Shown here in pieces: positions 37,831-46,481 of a stretch of 64,000 nt of DNA. A program made the translations under genes and the position numbers. The notes beneath the pieces are model-generated. The model did no database searches. It was not told the origin of the DNA and saw nothing but the letters and a program-made list of their open reading frames with translations. Every line of letters starts with the position of its first letter. The first letter of the stretch is position 1. This stretch comes from an uncultured Roseburia sp. (GTDB taxonomy: Bacteria; Bacillota; Clostridia; Lachnospirales; Lachnospiraceae). The stretch covers positions 32,876 through 96,875 of the forward strand of contig CAMXSH010000003.1 in the NCBI GenBank assembly GCA_947246475.1, given 5' to 3'.

Positions 37831-39000
37831 GTGAATACAACAGTGACAGATTCAGTAATTTATGTAGGAGCAGATGATACGACACTTGATTTGTTTGAGA
37901 GCCAGTATGTGGTGCCGGAAGGGGTTTCTTATAACTCCTATGTGATTCTCGACGATGAGATAACGATTATGGACACGGTGGACAAACGTGCCACAGAGGA
38001 ATGGTTTGCCAATGTAGAAAAAGTTCTTGGCGACAAAAAACCATCATATCTGGTAGTTTCTCATCTTGAGCCGGATCATGCTGCAAATATCCAGAAGGCT
38101 GCGGAAAAATATCCCGATATGAAGATCATCGGAAATGCGAAGACATTTTCCATGATGCCGCAGTTCTTTGAAATGGATCTGGCCGACCGCAGTGTAGTGG
38201 TAAAAGAAGGGGATACGATCTCGATCGGTACCCATACCCTTCAGTTCTTTATGGCGCCTATGGTGCACTGGCCGGAAGTTATGGTGACTTACGAGCAGTC
38301 TGAGAAAATTTTGTTTTCAGCGGACGGATTTGGTAAATTTGGAGCTCTTTCCTTGACTGAAAACGAGGACTGGGCATGTGAGGCAAGACGTTATTATATT
38401 AATATCGTGGGCAAATATGGTGCTCAGGTTCAGGCTCTGCTTAAAAAGGCGGCGACATTGGATATCGCCATGATCTGTCCGCTGCATGGACCGATCCTCA
38501 AAGAAGATTTAGGCTATTACATCGATAAATACAATACATGGAGCAGCTATGAGCCAGAGGATAAGGGTGTGCTGGTAGCTTATGCGTCCATTCATGGAAA
38601 TACGGCGGAGGCGGCGAAAAAGCTCGGTATGATTCTGGAGCAGAAGGGTGCTGAAAAAGTGATCGTCAGCGATCTTTCCAGGGAGGATATGGCAGAGATC
38701 ATAGAAGATGCCTTCCGCTATGATAAGATCATAGTTGCTGCGGCTACATACGATGGCGGTTTATTCCCGGTTATGGAGGATTTCCTGAGCCATCTCAAAA
38801 GCAAGAATTTCCAAAAACGCGTGGTGGGAATCATGGAAAATGGCTCTTGGGCGCCGATGGCTGGAAAACAGATGCGCGCCGTTTTTGAAGGAATGAAAGA
38901 GATCACCATCTGTGACCAGGTGGTTACCATCAAATCTACAATGAAAGATTCCACTATCACAGACATGGAAAAACTGGCAGATGAGATTCTGGCAAAATAA
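37831..39000 (+). CDS. fprA: A-type flavodiiron protein (FprA), O2/NO reductase
   Basis: A 389-residue cytoplasmic enzyme that reduces O2 to water or NO to N2O and protects anaerobes. Residues 1-250 are a metallo-beta-lactamase fold with diiron ligands in SHLEPDHAAN (H-x-E-x-D-H), MVHWPEVM, SADGFGKFG and CPLHGPIL; residues 250-389 are a flavodoxin domain with FMN loop AYASIHGNTAEAAKK and VAAATYDGGLFP, NGSWAPMAGKQ. All ligands are present. There is no extra rubredoxin domain, so it needs a separate electron donor. It starts with GTG 37831, seven bases after AAAGGAAGG. The ThiF-like gene follows 22 bases later. Confidence 0.95.
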   Translation: MNTTVTDSVIYVGADDTTLDLFESQYVVPEGVSYNSYVILDDEITIMDTVDKRATEEWFANVEKVLGDKKPSYLVVSHLEPDHAANIQKAAEKYPDMKIIGNAKTFSMMPQFFEMDLADRSVVVKEGDTISIGTHTLQFFMAPMVHWPEVMVTYEQSEKILFSADGFGKFGALSLTENEDWACEARRYYINIVGKYGAQVQALLKKAATLDIAMICPLHGPILKEDLGYYIDKYNTWSSYEPEDKGVLVAYASIHGNTAEAAKKLGMILEQKGAEKVIVSDLSREDMAEIIEDAFRYDKIIVAAATYDGGLFPVMEDFLSHLKSKNFQKRVVGIMENGSWAPMAGKQMRAVFEGMKEITICDQVVTIKSTMKDSTITDMEKLADEILAK

Positions 39001-39022
39001 TCTGTGGGCATAAGGTGAGAAG

Positions 39023-39772
39023 ATGAATAAAACACAGAGTGAGCGGTATTCCAGACAAATATTGCTGGATAAGGTAGGGAAAGCGGGGCAGGAAAAGCTT
39101 CTCGAATCCCGCGTACTTATCGTAGGAGCCGGTGGACTTGGTTCACCGGCTGCTCTGTATCTGGCATCCGCAGGGGTGGGACATATCGGCATCATGGATG
39201 ATGATCATGTGGATTTGACGAATATGCAAAGGCAGATCATACATTCTTCTGAATCTATTGGGATTCCTAAAGTATTGTCGGCAAAAAAGCGGATTGGGAT
39301 GTTGAATCCGGATGTTCGGGTGTCAGCCCTGCAGGAACGGCTGCAGGAAGACAATGCAAAAGACATATTTGAGAATTATGATTTTATTCTCGATGCCACA
39401 GATAATTTTGAAGCCAAGTTTCTGATCAATGATACCTGTGTTGCTCTGAAAAAACCTTTTTCCTACGGTGGAATTCAGGAATTTCAGGGACAGCTTATGA
39501 CTTTTGTTCCAGGAGAGGGTCCCTGTTACCGATGTATATTTGAAGAACCTCCAGAGGATGGTGTGATCCCAACCTGTCGTGAGGTCGGTGTGATCGGCTG
39601 CATGGCAGGTATTATCGGCACACTGCAGAGTATGGAAGCGGTGAAGTATCTGTTAGGGATCGGGGATCTGCTCACTGGCAAGCTGCTCACAGTGGATGCC
39701 TTGACGATGGAATTCCGTCAGGTCAGATTCACGAAAAAAAATCCTGAATGCCCTGTCTGTGGAAAAGCATAG
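39023..39772 (+). CDS. ThiF/MoeB/HesA-family adenylyltransferase
   Basis: A 249-residue E1-like enzyme that adenylates the C-terminus of a ubiquitin-fold sulfur carrier such as ThiS or MoaD. Seen: YSRQILLDKVGKAGQEKLL, nucleotide loop VGAGGLGSPAALYLASAGVG, DDDHVDLTNMQRQIIH, DATDNFEAKFLIND, zinc cysteines CYRCIF and CPVCGKA, and the conserved cysteine region PTCREVGVIGCMAGIIG. No thiamin or molybdopterin genes are adjacent, so the pathway cannot be chosen; it sits after fprA on the same strand. MoeB, ThiF and HesA cannot be told apart here with confidence. Confidence 0.9.
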   Translation: MNKTQSERYSRQILLDKVGKAGQEKLLESRVLIVGAGGLGSPAALYLASAGVGHIGIMDDDHVDLTNMQRQIIHSSESIGIPKVLSAKKRIGMLNPDVRVSALQERLQEDNAKDIFENYDFILDATDNFEAKFLINDTCVALKKPFSYGGIQEFQGQLMTFVPGEGPCYRCIFEEPPEDGVIPTCREVGVIGCMAGIIGTLQSMEAVKYLLGIGDLLTGKLLTVDALTMEFRQVRFTKKNPECPVCGKA

Positions 39773-39810
39773 AATAAGATAGGGCTCATCAGGAGAAAGT
39801 TTCGTACAAT

Positions 39811-39885
39811 CAGCCCTCTGGGGCTGTATTTTATTATTTATATGATCCGTTAGCGCCAGTTTGAAACAGAAATCAAACTGGCGCT
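39811..39885 (+). terminator. Terminator hairpins after the ThiF-like gene
   Basis: Two hairpins. CAGCCC (39811-39816) pairs with GGGCTG (39821-39826) and is followed by TATTTTATTATTTA. Then a 13-bp perfect stem, AGCGCCAGTTTGA (39852-39864) with 39873-39885, is followed by GTTTA; it lies 13 bases after the stop of the - strand gene and may serve that side as well. Confidence 0.7.
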
Positions 39886-39898
39886 GTTTAACTGACTT

Positions 39899-40549
39899 TT
39901 AGAATTTGGAATATCCATAACTGTTCACAATGGCATCGATTTTATGTCCTGCCTCACAGAAAGGACAATGATGCTGGGAAAAGGACTGGTAGTCGGGCAG
40001 ATCATCCGTGTGGAAGATCGATTTGACAGTGTGTCCTTCAATCTGGTCAGTGGCACTGAAGATTGCCGAGATCCCCTGTATGATCCCGCCGTAATATTCA
40101 ATACACTCCAGACTTTGGGCAATGGTCTTTCCTGTTGTGGCTGAGGCGAGAAGGAGAAGAGTATTTTTTCCATTCACCATCGGCTGGATGTTGTCACGGA
40201 AGATCATCTGCCCGCTGGGGTTAAACTCCGGCTCGATGACGTAGATACTCTGATGAACGTTCATGGAAATCACACCAGCTTCCGTGAGTTTGCTGGCAAG
40301 AAAGGCGCCGATCATGTAGCAGCCATCCATACAGATGATCGTATCAATAGGCGTGCTGTACTGATATTCCTTTGCCATGGTGGAAGCTGCCTGGTAGGCT
40401 TCTCTCTGTCCCACTTTCAAACGTGTCATGTCCAGATAATAATTGATGTGTGAATGGTTTGTGGCAAAATGCCCTGGTACCACCTTAAGTATAAGTTTAT
40501 TGTTGATTTTGGATGGAATTTTAATTACATTTTCAAGTTTTTCTAACAT
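39899..40549 (-). CDS. Phosphoribosyltransferase-fold protein (orotate phosphoribosyltransferase-like), altered PRPP loop
   Basis: A 216-residue protein with the layout of a type I phosphoribosyltransferase: a hood (KLILKVVPGHFATNHSHIN), a flat strand order with YSTPIDTIICMDGCYMIGAFLA (PPi loop region) and then NTLLLLASATTGKTIAQSLE, at the place of the PRPP loop. In active OPRTases that loop reads V-D-D-V-I-T-T-G-G-T; here the acidic pair is replaced by Ala-Ser, while TTG is kept. The C-terminus has CPFCEAGHKIDA, a CxxC...H cluster. It may be a nucleotide-binding regulator rather than an enzyme. Start 40549 follows AAGGAGGTATCCGAAT. Its promoter carries a palindrome (see 40578). Confidence 0.6.
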   Translation of the reverse strand: MLEKLENVIKIPSKINNKLILKVVPGHFATNHSHINYYLDMTRLKVGQREAYQAASTMAKEYQYSTPIDTIICMDGCYMIGAFLASKLTEAGVISMNVHQSIYVIEPEFNPSGQMIFRDNIQPMVNGKNTLLLLASATTGKTIAQSLECIEYYGGIIQGISAIFSATDQIEGHTVKSIFHTDDLPDYQSFSQHHCPFCEAGHKIDAIVNSYGYSKF

Positions 40550-40577
40550 ATTCGGATACCTCCTTACAAAAATCATT

Positions 40578-40601
40578 GACGTTAATATTCCCTTTAACGT
40601 C
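40578..40601. promoter_or_regulatory. Palindromic operator candidate in the leader of the phosphoribosyltransferase-like gene
   Basis: GACGTTAA (40578-40585) and TTAACGTC (40594-40601) form a perfect 8-bp inverted repeat with an 8-base centre. It starts two bases downstream of the -10 box, over the expected transcription start, a usual place for a repressor site. Confidence 0.55.
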
Positions 40602-40602
40602 C

Positions 40603-40631
40603 ATTATACCATGTTCCCTGTTGTTTGACAA
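40603..40631 (-). promoter_or_regulatory. Promoter of the phosphoribosyltransferase-like gene
   Basis: On the - strand TTGTCA (40626-40631), a 17-base spacer and a perfect TATAAT (40603-40608), directly after the stop of the preceding - strand gene. Confidence 0.8.
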
Positions 40632-40988
40632 TTAAAGTATTTCTTCTGGTTCAGCGGTATCTGCGGTTAAATCCTCCTCCTGATCCTCAGCAGCAGCCTG
40701 TTCCTTTGGAGGCTGGGACAGAAAAACCAGGGTGCATAACAGCACGGACAAGACAATCGGAGCCAGGTAAATGAAATTCCGAAAGTCTGGATTTACCTTT
40801 GTCCCGGGAGTGTTAAAATAGACAAACAGGGCGATGTAGACAGAAAATAAAATCATTCCTAAAATCGTCCCCAATATTCTTCCTATTTTTTTCCCTTTGA
40901 ATCTGGCTTTCAAAAGACAGAATACAATGGCAAAGGTTAAACCTCCGTCAAAAAGACCAAAAATAAGCATACCAACATTCATACCCAT
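40632..40988 (-). CDS. Small membrane protein of unknown function
   Basis: A 118-residue protein with three hydrophobic helices (about residues 5-25, 38-60 and 72-93) and a charged Glu/Asp tail (EDQEEDLTADTAEPEEIL). I place the start at 40988, six bases after ACGGAG; an upstream ATG adds 17 residues but has no ribosome site. I do not recognise a family. It is on the - strand between the phosphoribosyltransferase-like gene and tRNA-Leu. Confidence 0.65.
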   Translation of the reverse strand: MGMNVGMLIFGLFDGGLTFAIVFCLLKARFKGKKIGRILGTILGMILFSVYIALFVYFNTPGTKVNPDFRNFIYLAPIVLSVLLCTLVFLSQPPKEQAAAEDQEEDLTADTAEPEEIL

Positions 40989-41088
40989 AACAATCTCCGT
41001 TCCTGCGAATTCACGCATATAATGATAGTAATTAAACACTTTAAATCTAGTATACTATAAATTTATTTAAATTTCTATCAAATTTTTA

Positions 41089-41115
41089 TTGACATTTGAA
41101 AAAAAATGTGATAAT
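41089..41115 (+). promoter_or_regulatory. Promoter of tRNA-Leu
   Basis: A perfect TTGACA (41089-41094) and GATAAT (41110-41115) with an upstream TGT; the spacer is short (15 bases). It ends 12 bases before the tRNA. Confidence 0.6.
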
Positions 41116-41127
41116 TTAAATAAGCAC

Positions 41128-41211
41128 GCAGGAGTGGCGGAATTGGCAGACGCGCAGGCTTCAGGTGCCTGTGGTAGCAATATCGTGTGGGTTCAAGTCC
41201 CATCTCCTGCA
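41128..41211 (+). tRNA. tRNA-Leu (anticodon CAG)
   Basis: An 84-nt class II tRNA. The acceptor stem GCAGGAG (41128-41134) pairs with CTCCTGC (41204-41210), discriminator A. The D arm TGGCGGAATTGGCAGACGC, anticodon stem CAGGC/GCCTG with loop TTCAGGT (anticodon CAG), a variable arm, and T arm GGGTTCAAGTCCC are all clear. CCA is not encoded. Confidence 0.95.
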
Positions 41212-41218
41212 TTATTAA

Positions 41219-41252
41219 GAAAAAGATATGAGTTGATCATATCTTTTTTTTG
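41219..41252 (+). terminator. Terminator of tRNA-Leu
   Basis: AAAGATATGA pairs with TCATATCTTT around GTTGA, followed by a run of eight or more T. Confidence 0.85.
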
Positions 41253-41269
41253 TTTTCATCTGAAATGCC

Positions 41270-41297
41270 TTTACAACTTCAAAAAATATGGTAAAAT
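41270..41297 (+). promoter_or_regulatory. Promoter of the PpiC/SurA-like gene
   Basis: TTTACA (41270-41275), a 16-base spacer and TAAAAT (41292-41297), 43 bases before the gene start. Confidence 0.55.
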
Positions 41298-41339
41298 ATA
41301 TGATGTATGTTTACAAATATATAGTTTTGGAGGAAAGTG

Positions 41340-42503
41340 ATGAATAACTCAAAGAAATTGGCAAAAAACGATGGGATTGGATCAGAGAAGCAAAACAAAG
41401 GTTCAGGAACTGTAATCATTGCTTCGAAAAACAAAATTTTACTGACACTTGGAATTGCGGCGATCATTATTCTTTGTGCCGGTGTATTTTATATGCAGCT
41501 GAGACCGCGAGCGGTGCTGAAGGTGACTCAGACCAACGAGGATGGCGGAGAAAAGACCAATACAGTTTATATGAAAGAAGCAGTTTACGATATCTATACC
41601 CTTGAGACACAGTTTAATTCCTATGCTTCCCTGTACCAGCAGATGTATGGTACAACCTACTGGGAGATGGAAAATGCAGATGAGGATGGAAGAAATGGTG
41701 CTTCTGCTGCCAAAAAGCAGGTGATGGATGGTCTCAAACAGAAAGAGATCCTTTATATGGAGGCTCAGAAGTTAGGACATGCCCTGACAGATGAGGAAAA
41801 GAAAGCAGCGGATGAAAGCGCGGCTAAGGCGATGGAATCCATGACAGATGGTCAGAAAAAACTTCCAGGACTGGATGAAGAGACCTTGAAGGAAGTATTT
41901 GCGAAAAACGCACTGGCTCAAAAATACAGACAGGTGATTATTTCAGAGAGCGGCATTGACAGAGAAGCATTGAAAGCCACTGTGAAGAAGGAAGATTTCC
42001 GCCAGTATACGATGCAGTACTATAAAGTAAGCAATAAAACAGGTACTGGAGACGAAGAGGTGGATGTGACTGCTGAGCAGAAACAGACCAATTTGAATAA
42101 TATGAAAGCTCTTCAGGAAAAGGCGAAGACTGCCGAAGACTTTACCAAACTTCTGGAAGAAAATGATACAACAGGAATCCAGGCAGTTCAGACCCAGGAG
42201 CTTTTGGAAAAAGATATGGACAGTTCAACTTTCCTGACTAAGAAACTGAGAAAACGTCTGATCAAGATGAACAATGATCAGATTTCGGATGTCATTGAGG
42301 GCGAAGATGGATACTATCTTGTAAAAATGGTGAATAATGATGACAGCGCTGCCTATGACAAAGAATGTGATTCTGTAGTGAGCACTGAGGAGACCAAGCA
42401 GTTTAATGCCAAATATGCCGAGATAAAAACCAGATATAAAACAGAAGTTCAGAGCTATTGGAAGGGACGTGTAAAACTCGGTTCCTACACAGCAGTACAG
42501 TAA
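41340..42503 (+). CDS. Membrane-anchored PpiC/SurA-like foldase
   Basis: A 387-residue protein with a charged inside start, one membrane helix (about residues 37-57) and an outside domain. The outside part has a SurA N-type helical domain (YDIYTLETQFNSYASLYQQM; KKQVMDGLKQKEILYMEAQK) followed by a parvulin-like segment (FRQYTMQYYKVSNK; AEDFTKLLEEND; MNNDQISDVIEGEDGYYLVK), like PrsA foldases but held by a helix instead of a lipid. The peptidyl-prolyl isomerase active residues are not clear, so a chaperone role is safer. Start ATG 41340 is six bases after TTGGAGGA. Confidence 0.75.
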   Translation: MNNSKKLAKNDGIGSEKQNKGSGTVIIASKNKILLTLGIAAIIILCAGVFYMQLRPRAVLKVTQTNEDGGEKTNTVYMKEAVYDIYTLETQFNSYASLYQQMYGTTYWEMENADEDGRNGASAAKKQVMDGLKQKEILYMEAQKLGHALTDEEKKAADESAAKAMESMTDGQKKLPGLDEETLKEVFAKNALAQKYRQVIISESGIDREALKATVKKEDFRQYTMQYYKVSNKTGTGDEEVDVTAEQKQTNLNNMKALQEKAKTAEDFTKLLEENDTTGIQAVQTQELLEKDMDSSTFLTKKLRKRLIKMNNDQISDVIEGEDGYYLVKMVNNDDSAAYDKECDSVVSTEETKQFNAKYAEIKTRYKTEVQSYWKGRVKLGSYTAVQ

Positions 42504-42512
42504 TGCCCACAA

Positions 42513-42582
42513 GGATTGTGAGCATTGCAAAGCATGAAGCAATCCGTAGGTATCATTGGGGTCAAAAGGCATTTGATCCCAA
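42513..42582. repeat. Inverted repeats in the 121-base gap before purL
   Basis: GGATTG (42513-42518) pairs with CAATCC (42540-42545), and TTGGGGTCAAA (42556-42566) pairs with TTTGATCCCAA (42572-42582), one mismatch. The second could end the foldase transcript although no T-run follows. I see no purine riboswitch here. Confidence 0.4.
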
Positions 42583-42624
42583 CATCATAATATAGTATCA
42601 AACGACAGGATAGGAGAGAAAACC

Positions 42625-45600
42625 ATGGCAGAGGTTAAGCGGATTTACGTGGAAAAGAAAGAAGACTATGCAGTTGCGGCAAAGGATCTTAAAAAAGAGA
42701 TCAGGGAATATCTTGGTATCAAAGATCTGGAGCAGGTACGGGTTCTGAATCGCTATGATGTGGAAGGGATCGGCGAGAGTACTTATAAGAAGGCACTTGC
42801 CACTGTATTTTCAGAGCCGCCGGTAGACTATGTCTATGAGAAAGGTTTTGAGAAAAAAGAGGAAGACCGGGTATTTTCTGTGGAATATCTTCCGGGGCAG
42901 TTTGACCAGAGAGCAGATTCTGCAGAACAGTGTGTAAAGCTCCTGAAGGAAAGCGAGGAGCCGGTGATCCGCTCTGCCACAACCTACATTCTGAGTGGTG
43001 GGATCAGTGATGAGGATTTTGTCCGCATAAAAGAGTACTGTATTAATCCAGTGGATTCCAGAGAGACAGATGAGACAGTGCCAGATACGCTGGTAGCTGT
43101 TTTTGATGAACCTTCTGATGTGGCAGTATTTGATGGTTTTCAAGCCATGCCGGAGCCGGAGTTGAAAACTCTTTATGATTCTCTTGGGCTTGCCATGACT
43201 TTTAAGGATTTCCTTCATATACAGAATTATTTCAAAAATGAGGAAAAAAGGGATCCAAGCATGACAGAGATCCGGGTGCTGGATACCTATTGGTCAGACC
43301 ACTGCCGCCATACGACATTTTTGACAGAATTGAAAAATGTTGCCTTTGAAGACGGTGATTACAGGGAGCCGATACAGGCTGCCTATGAAAAGTATAAAAA
43401 AGATCATGATAAAATCTATGAGGGAAGAGAAGATAAATTTGTGTCCCTAATGGATATTGCCCTTATGGCGATGAAGAAGCTGCGGGCGGATGGAAAGCTG
43501 GAAGATATGGAAGTTTCCGATGAGATTAATGCTTGTTCCATCGTGGTTCCTGTGGAGATTGATCACGAGGATGGAAGAGGACCGATAGAAGAGGAATGGC
43601 TCGTATTTTTCAAAAATGAGACCCACAATCATCCGACGGAAATCGAGCCCTTCGGTGGCGCGGCTACCTGTCTCGGCGGAGCGATTCGCGATCCGCTGTC
43701 AGGACGCGGGTATGTGTATCAGGCGATGCGTGTGACAGGAGCGGCAGATCCTACCAAGTCTCTGAAAGAGACGATGGAAGGAAAGCTGGCACAGCGTAAG
43801 ATCGTGACAGGGGCAGCTAGTGGCTATAGTTCTTATGGCAATCAGATCGGGCTTGCTACAGGTCTTGTGGATGAGATCTATCACCCCAATTATGTGGCAA
43901 AACGTCTTGAGATCGGTGCAGTGATGGGGGCTGCTCCAAGGAAAAACGTGATCCGTGAAAATTCTGATCCAGAGGATATCATTATACTGCTGGGCGGACG
44001 TACCGGACGGGATGGCTGTGGTGGAGCTACAGGTTCATCTAAGGCACACAATACCGAGTCCATTGACACCTGCGGCGCTGAGGTACAGAAAGGAAATGCG
44101 CCGACAGAACGTAAGATCCAGAGGCTGTTCCGCCGCGAAGAAGTCAGCCGCCTGATTAAAAAATGTAACGATTTTGGCGCCGGCGGCGTATCAGTAGCCA
44201 TCGGAGAGCTGGCGGATGGCCTGACGGTGGATCTGGATAAGGTGCCGAAAAAATATGCTGGTCTTGACGGTACGGAGCTTGCAATCTCTGAATCCCAGGA
44301 GCGTATGGCGATTGTGGTAGATCCCAAGGATGTAGATAAAATGCTTGCCTTTGCAGAGGAAGAGAATTTAGAGGCGGTACCAGTGGCAGTGGTTACGAAA
44401 GAACCAAGGCTGGTATTGAAATGGAGAGGCAAAGAGATCGTAAATATTTCCAGAGCCTTTCTGGATACCAACGGAGCGCATCAGGAGACGGATGTGACGG
44501 TGGAAATTCCGAAGAAAGCAGACAGTTATCTTGATAAAGTGAATGTTTCCAGCAGCTTTTCAGAGACCTTTACAGAAAACCTGAAAGATTTGAATGTATG
44601 TTCTAAAAAAGGATTGGTGGAGATGTTCGACAGCTCCATCGGAGCCTGCACGGTAGACATGCCTTATGGCGGTAAATACCAGCTGACGCCTACCCAGACG
44701 ATGATCGCCAAACTGCCCGTGTTAGACGGCACATGTGATACAGTGACCATGATGAGCTATGGGATGGATCCTTATCTGATGAGCTGGAGTCCCTACCATG
44801 GAGCGGAGTATGCGGTGCTTACTTCTGTGGCAAAGATCGTAGCGGCCGGCGGTGATTTTACAAAGATCCGTTTCACGTTCCAGGAATACTTCAAGCGTAT
44901 GACAGAGGACAGCAGGCGCTGGGGTGAGCCGATGGCGGCACTTCTCGGGGCTTATGACGCCCAGATGAAGCTGGGACTTCCGTCCATCGGCGGTAAGGAC
45001 AGCATGTCGGGAACTTTTAACGATATCGATGTTCCGCCTACACTTTGTTCCTTTGCGGTAGATGTGGCGAAGATTTCTGATGTGGTGACGCCGGAATTAA
45101 AGGCGGCAGGAAATGTACTTGTGAAATTCCCGATCCGCAGGGACCGTTTTGACCTTCCGGATTATGAATATATTATGGATCTCTACGGAAAAGTGACCGG
45201 ACTCGTTCGCCAGGGCGTGGTGAGATCCGCTTATGCTTTGACAGGAAAGGGCACTGCGGAAGCGGCTGCCAAGATGGCATTTGGAAATAAGCTGGGTGTT
45301 CAGTTTGATTCTTCCATAAGGATAGAAGAGTATTTCAAGCCTGCATATGGTGATATCCTTGTGGAGATCTCCGCAGATGATCTTGAAAAAGTACAGGCTC
45401 TTGGCGCAGATTTTGTACAGATTGGTGAAGTAATATCCCAGCCAGTATTTACCTATGGTTCTGAGAGTGTGTCTATGGAAGCTGCCATCGACGCATGGAC
45501 TGGTACTCTGGAGAAGGTATTCCCAACCCGGTCCGGCGTAGAGGATGTGAAGATCGACACCGGATTATTTGATACGAAAGACATTTATGTCTGCCGCCAT

Positions 45601-46407
45601 AAGGTGGCAAAGCCAAAGGTATTTGTACCGGTATTTCCGGGAACAAACTGTGAGTACGATACGATTCGCGCTTTTGAGCGGGCGGGGGCAGACACCGAGA
45701 GCATCGTATTTAAAAATATGTCGGAGCAGAATATCAAGGACAGCGTGGACGCCTTTGAACGGGCGATCAGCCAGTCCCAGATCCTTATGTTCTCCGGCGG
45801 TTTCAGCGCTGGTGATGAACCAGATGGTTCCGCCAAATTCATCACTTCCGTATTCCGCAACGAGAGGATCAAGGAAGCGGTACACCGTCTGCTGCAGGAG
45901 AGAGATGGACTTGTCCTCGGTATCTGTAACGGATTCCAGGCACTGATCAAGTTAGGTCTTGTACCTTTCGGTGAGATCCACACCCAGAAAGAGGACTCCC
46001 CGACACTGACTACCAACAGCATAGGCAGGCATATTAGCAAATCTGTTTATCTGAAAGTAGTGACCAATAAATCTCCATGGCTTCAGAAGGCGGAACTGGG
46101 CGGTGTGTACTCTGTACCGGCGTCCCACGGAGAAGGCCGTTTTGTGGCAAATAAGGAGTGGATCGATAAACTCTTTGCCAATGGCCAGGTGGCGACCCAG
46201 TACGTGGATGTAGACGGCAATCCGACTATGGACGAAGACTTCAACCCCAACGGTTCTTATTATGCCATCGAGGGAATCACCAGTCCGGATGGACGGGTAC
46301 TTGGAAAAATGGCACACTCCGAGCGAAGGGGCGACGGAGTGGCTGTAAATATAATCGGAGAGCAGAACCAGCTGATCTTCGAGAGCGGCATCGAATACTT
46401 CCGTTAA
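42625..46407 (+). CDS. purL: Phosphoribosylformylglycinamidine synthase, fused single-chain form
   Basis: A 1260-residue enzyme of purine synthesis that converts FGAR, glutamine and ATP to FGAM. An N-terminal PurS-like region (residues 1-130) is followed by two FGAM-synthase halves (LDTYWSDHCRHTTFLTEL; FFKNETHNHPTEIEPFGGAAT; SIGGKDSMSGTF) and a C-terminal glutamine amidotransferase of about 260 residues (VFVPVFPGTNCEYDTI, nucleophile Cys in VLGICNGFQALI, and a SHGEGRF triad histidine). Most Gram-positives use separate PurS, PurL and PurQ; the large fused form is common in Clostridia and Bacteroides and in Proteobacteria. No other pur genes are close. Confidence 0.97.
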   Translation: MAEVKRIYVEKKEDYAVAAKDLKKEIREYLGIKDLEQVRVLNRYDVEGIGESTYKKALATVFSEPPVDYVYEKGFEKKEEDRVFSVEYLPGQFDQRADSAEQCVKLLKESEEPVIRSATTYILSGGISDEDFVRIKEYCINPVDSRETDETVPDTLVAVFDEPSDVAVFDGFQAMPEPELKTLYDSLGLAMTFKDFLHIQNYFKNEEKRDPSMTEIRVLDTYWSDHCRHTTFLTELKNVAFEDGDYREPIQAAYEKYKKDHDKIYEGREDKFVSLMDIALMAMKKLRADGKLEDMEVSDEINACSIVVPVEIDHEDGRGPIEEEWLVFFKNETHNHPTEIEPFGGAATCLGGAIRDPLSGRGYVYQAMRVTGAADPTKSLKETMEGKLAQRKIVTGAASGYSSYGNQIGLATGLVDEIYHPNYVAKRLEIGAVMGAAPRKNVIRENSDPEDIIILLGGRTGRDGCGGATGSSKAHNTESIDTCGAEVQKGNAPTERKIQRLFRREEVSRLIKKCNDFGAGGVSVAIGELADGLTVDLDKVPKKYAGLDGTELAISESQERMAIVVDPKDVDKMLAFAEEENLEAVPVAVVTKEPRLVLKWRGKEIVNISRAFLDTNGAHQETDVTVEIPKKADSYLDKVNVSSSFSETFTENLKDLNVCSKKGLVEMFDSSIGACTVDMPYGGKYQLTPTQTMIAKLPVLDGTCDTVTMMSYGMDPYLMSWSPYHGAEYAVLTSVAKIVAAGGDFTKIRFTFQEYFKRMTEDSRRWGEPMAALLGAYDAQMKLGLPSIGGKDSMSGTFNDIDVPPTLCSFAVDVAKISDVVTPELKAAGNVLVKFPIRRDRFDLPDYEYIMDLYGKVTGLVRQGVVRSAYALTGKGTAEAAAKMAFGNKLGVQFDSSIRIEEYFKPAYGDILVEISADDLEKVQALGADFVQIGEVISQPVFTYGSESVSMEAAIDAWTGTLEKVFPTRSGVEDVKIDTGLFDTKDIYVCRHKVAKPKVFVPVFPGTNCEYDTIRAFERAGADTESIVFKNMSEQNIKDSVDAFERAISQSQILMFSGGFSAGDEPDGSAKFITSVFRNERIKEAVHRLLQERDGLVLGICNGFQALIKLGLVPFGEIHTQKEDSPTLTTNSIGRHISKSVYLKVVTNKSPWLQKAELGGVYSVPASHGEGRFVANKEWIDKLFANGQVATQYVDVDGNPTMDEDFNPNGSYYAIEGITSPDGRVLGKMAHSERRGDGVAVNIIGEQNQLIFESGIEYFR

Positions 46408-46421
46408 GCAACGAGCCGTGC

Positions 46422-46481
46422 AGAAAAGGACCGCCAGCACAGCTGTGCTTGCACAGTGCTGTGCTGGCGGTCCTTTTCTAT
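46422..46481 (+). terminator. Very strong hairpin terminator of purL
   Basis: A perfect 22-bp stem (46422-46443 with 46458-46479) around a 14-base loop that can itself pair (TGTGC-TT-GCACA). The right arm ends CCTTTTCT. It begins 14 bases after the purL stop. Just before it, GCAACGAGCC (46408-46417) is the complement of GGCTCGTTGC in the repeat units that follow. Confidence 0.88.

Noticed and set aside
41089..41340. Open frame reading through tRNA-Leu
   Set aside because: The text VAELADAQASGACGSN is the common false translation of a tRNA-Leu gene; promoter, tRNA and terminator explain the sequence.
42504..42624. Purine riboswitch or PurR site before purL
   Set aside because: Only two short inverted repeats are seen; the purine aptamer core and PurBox motifs are not found.
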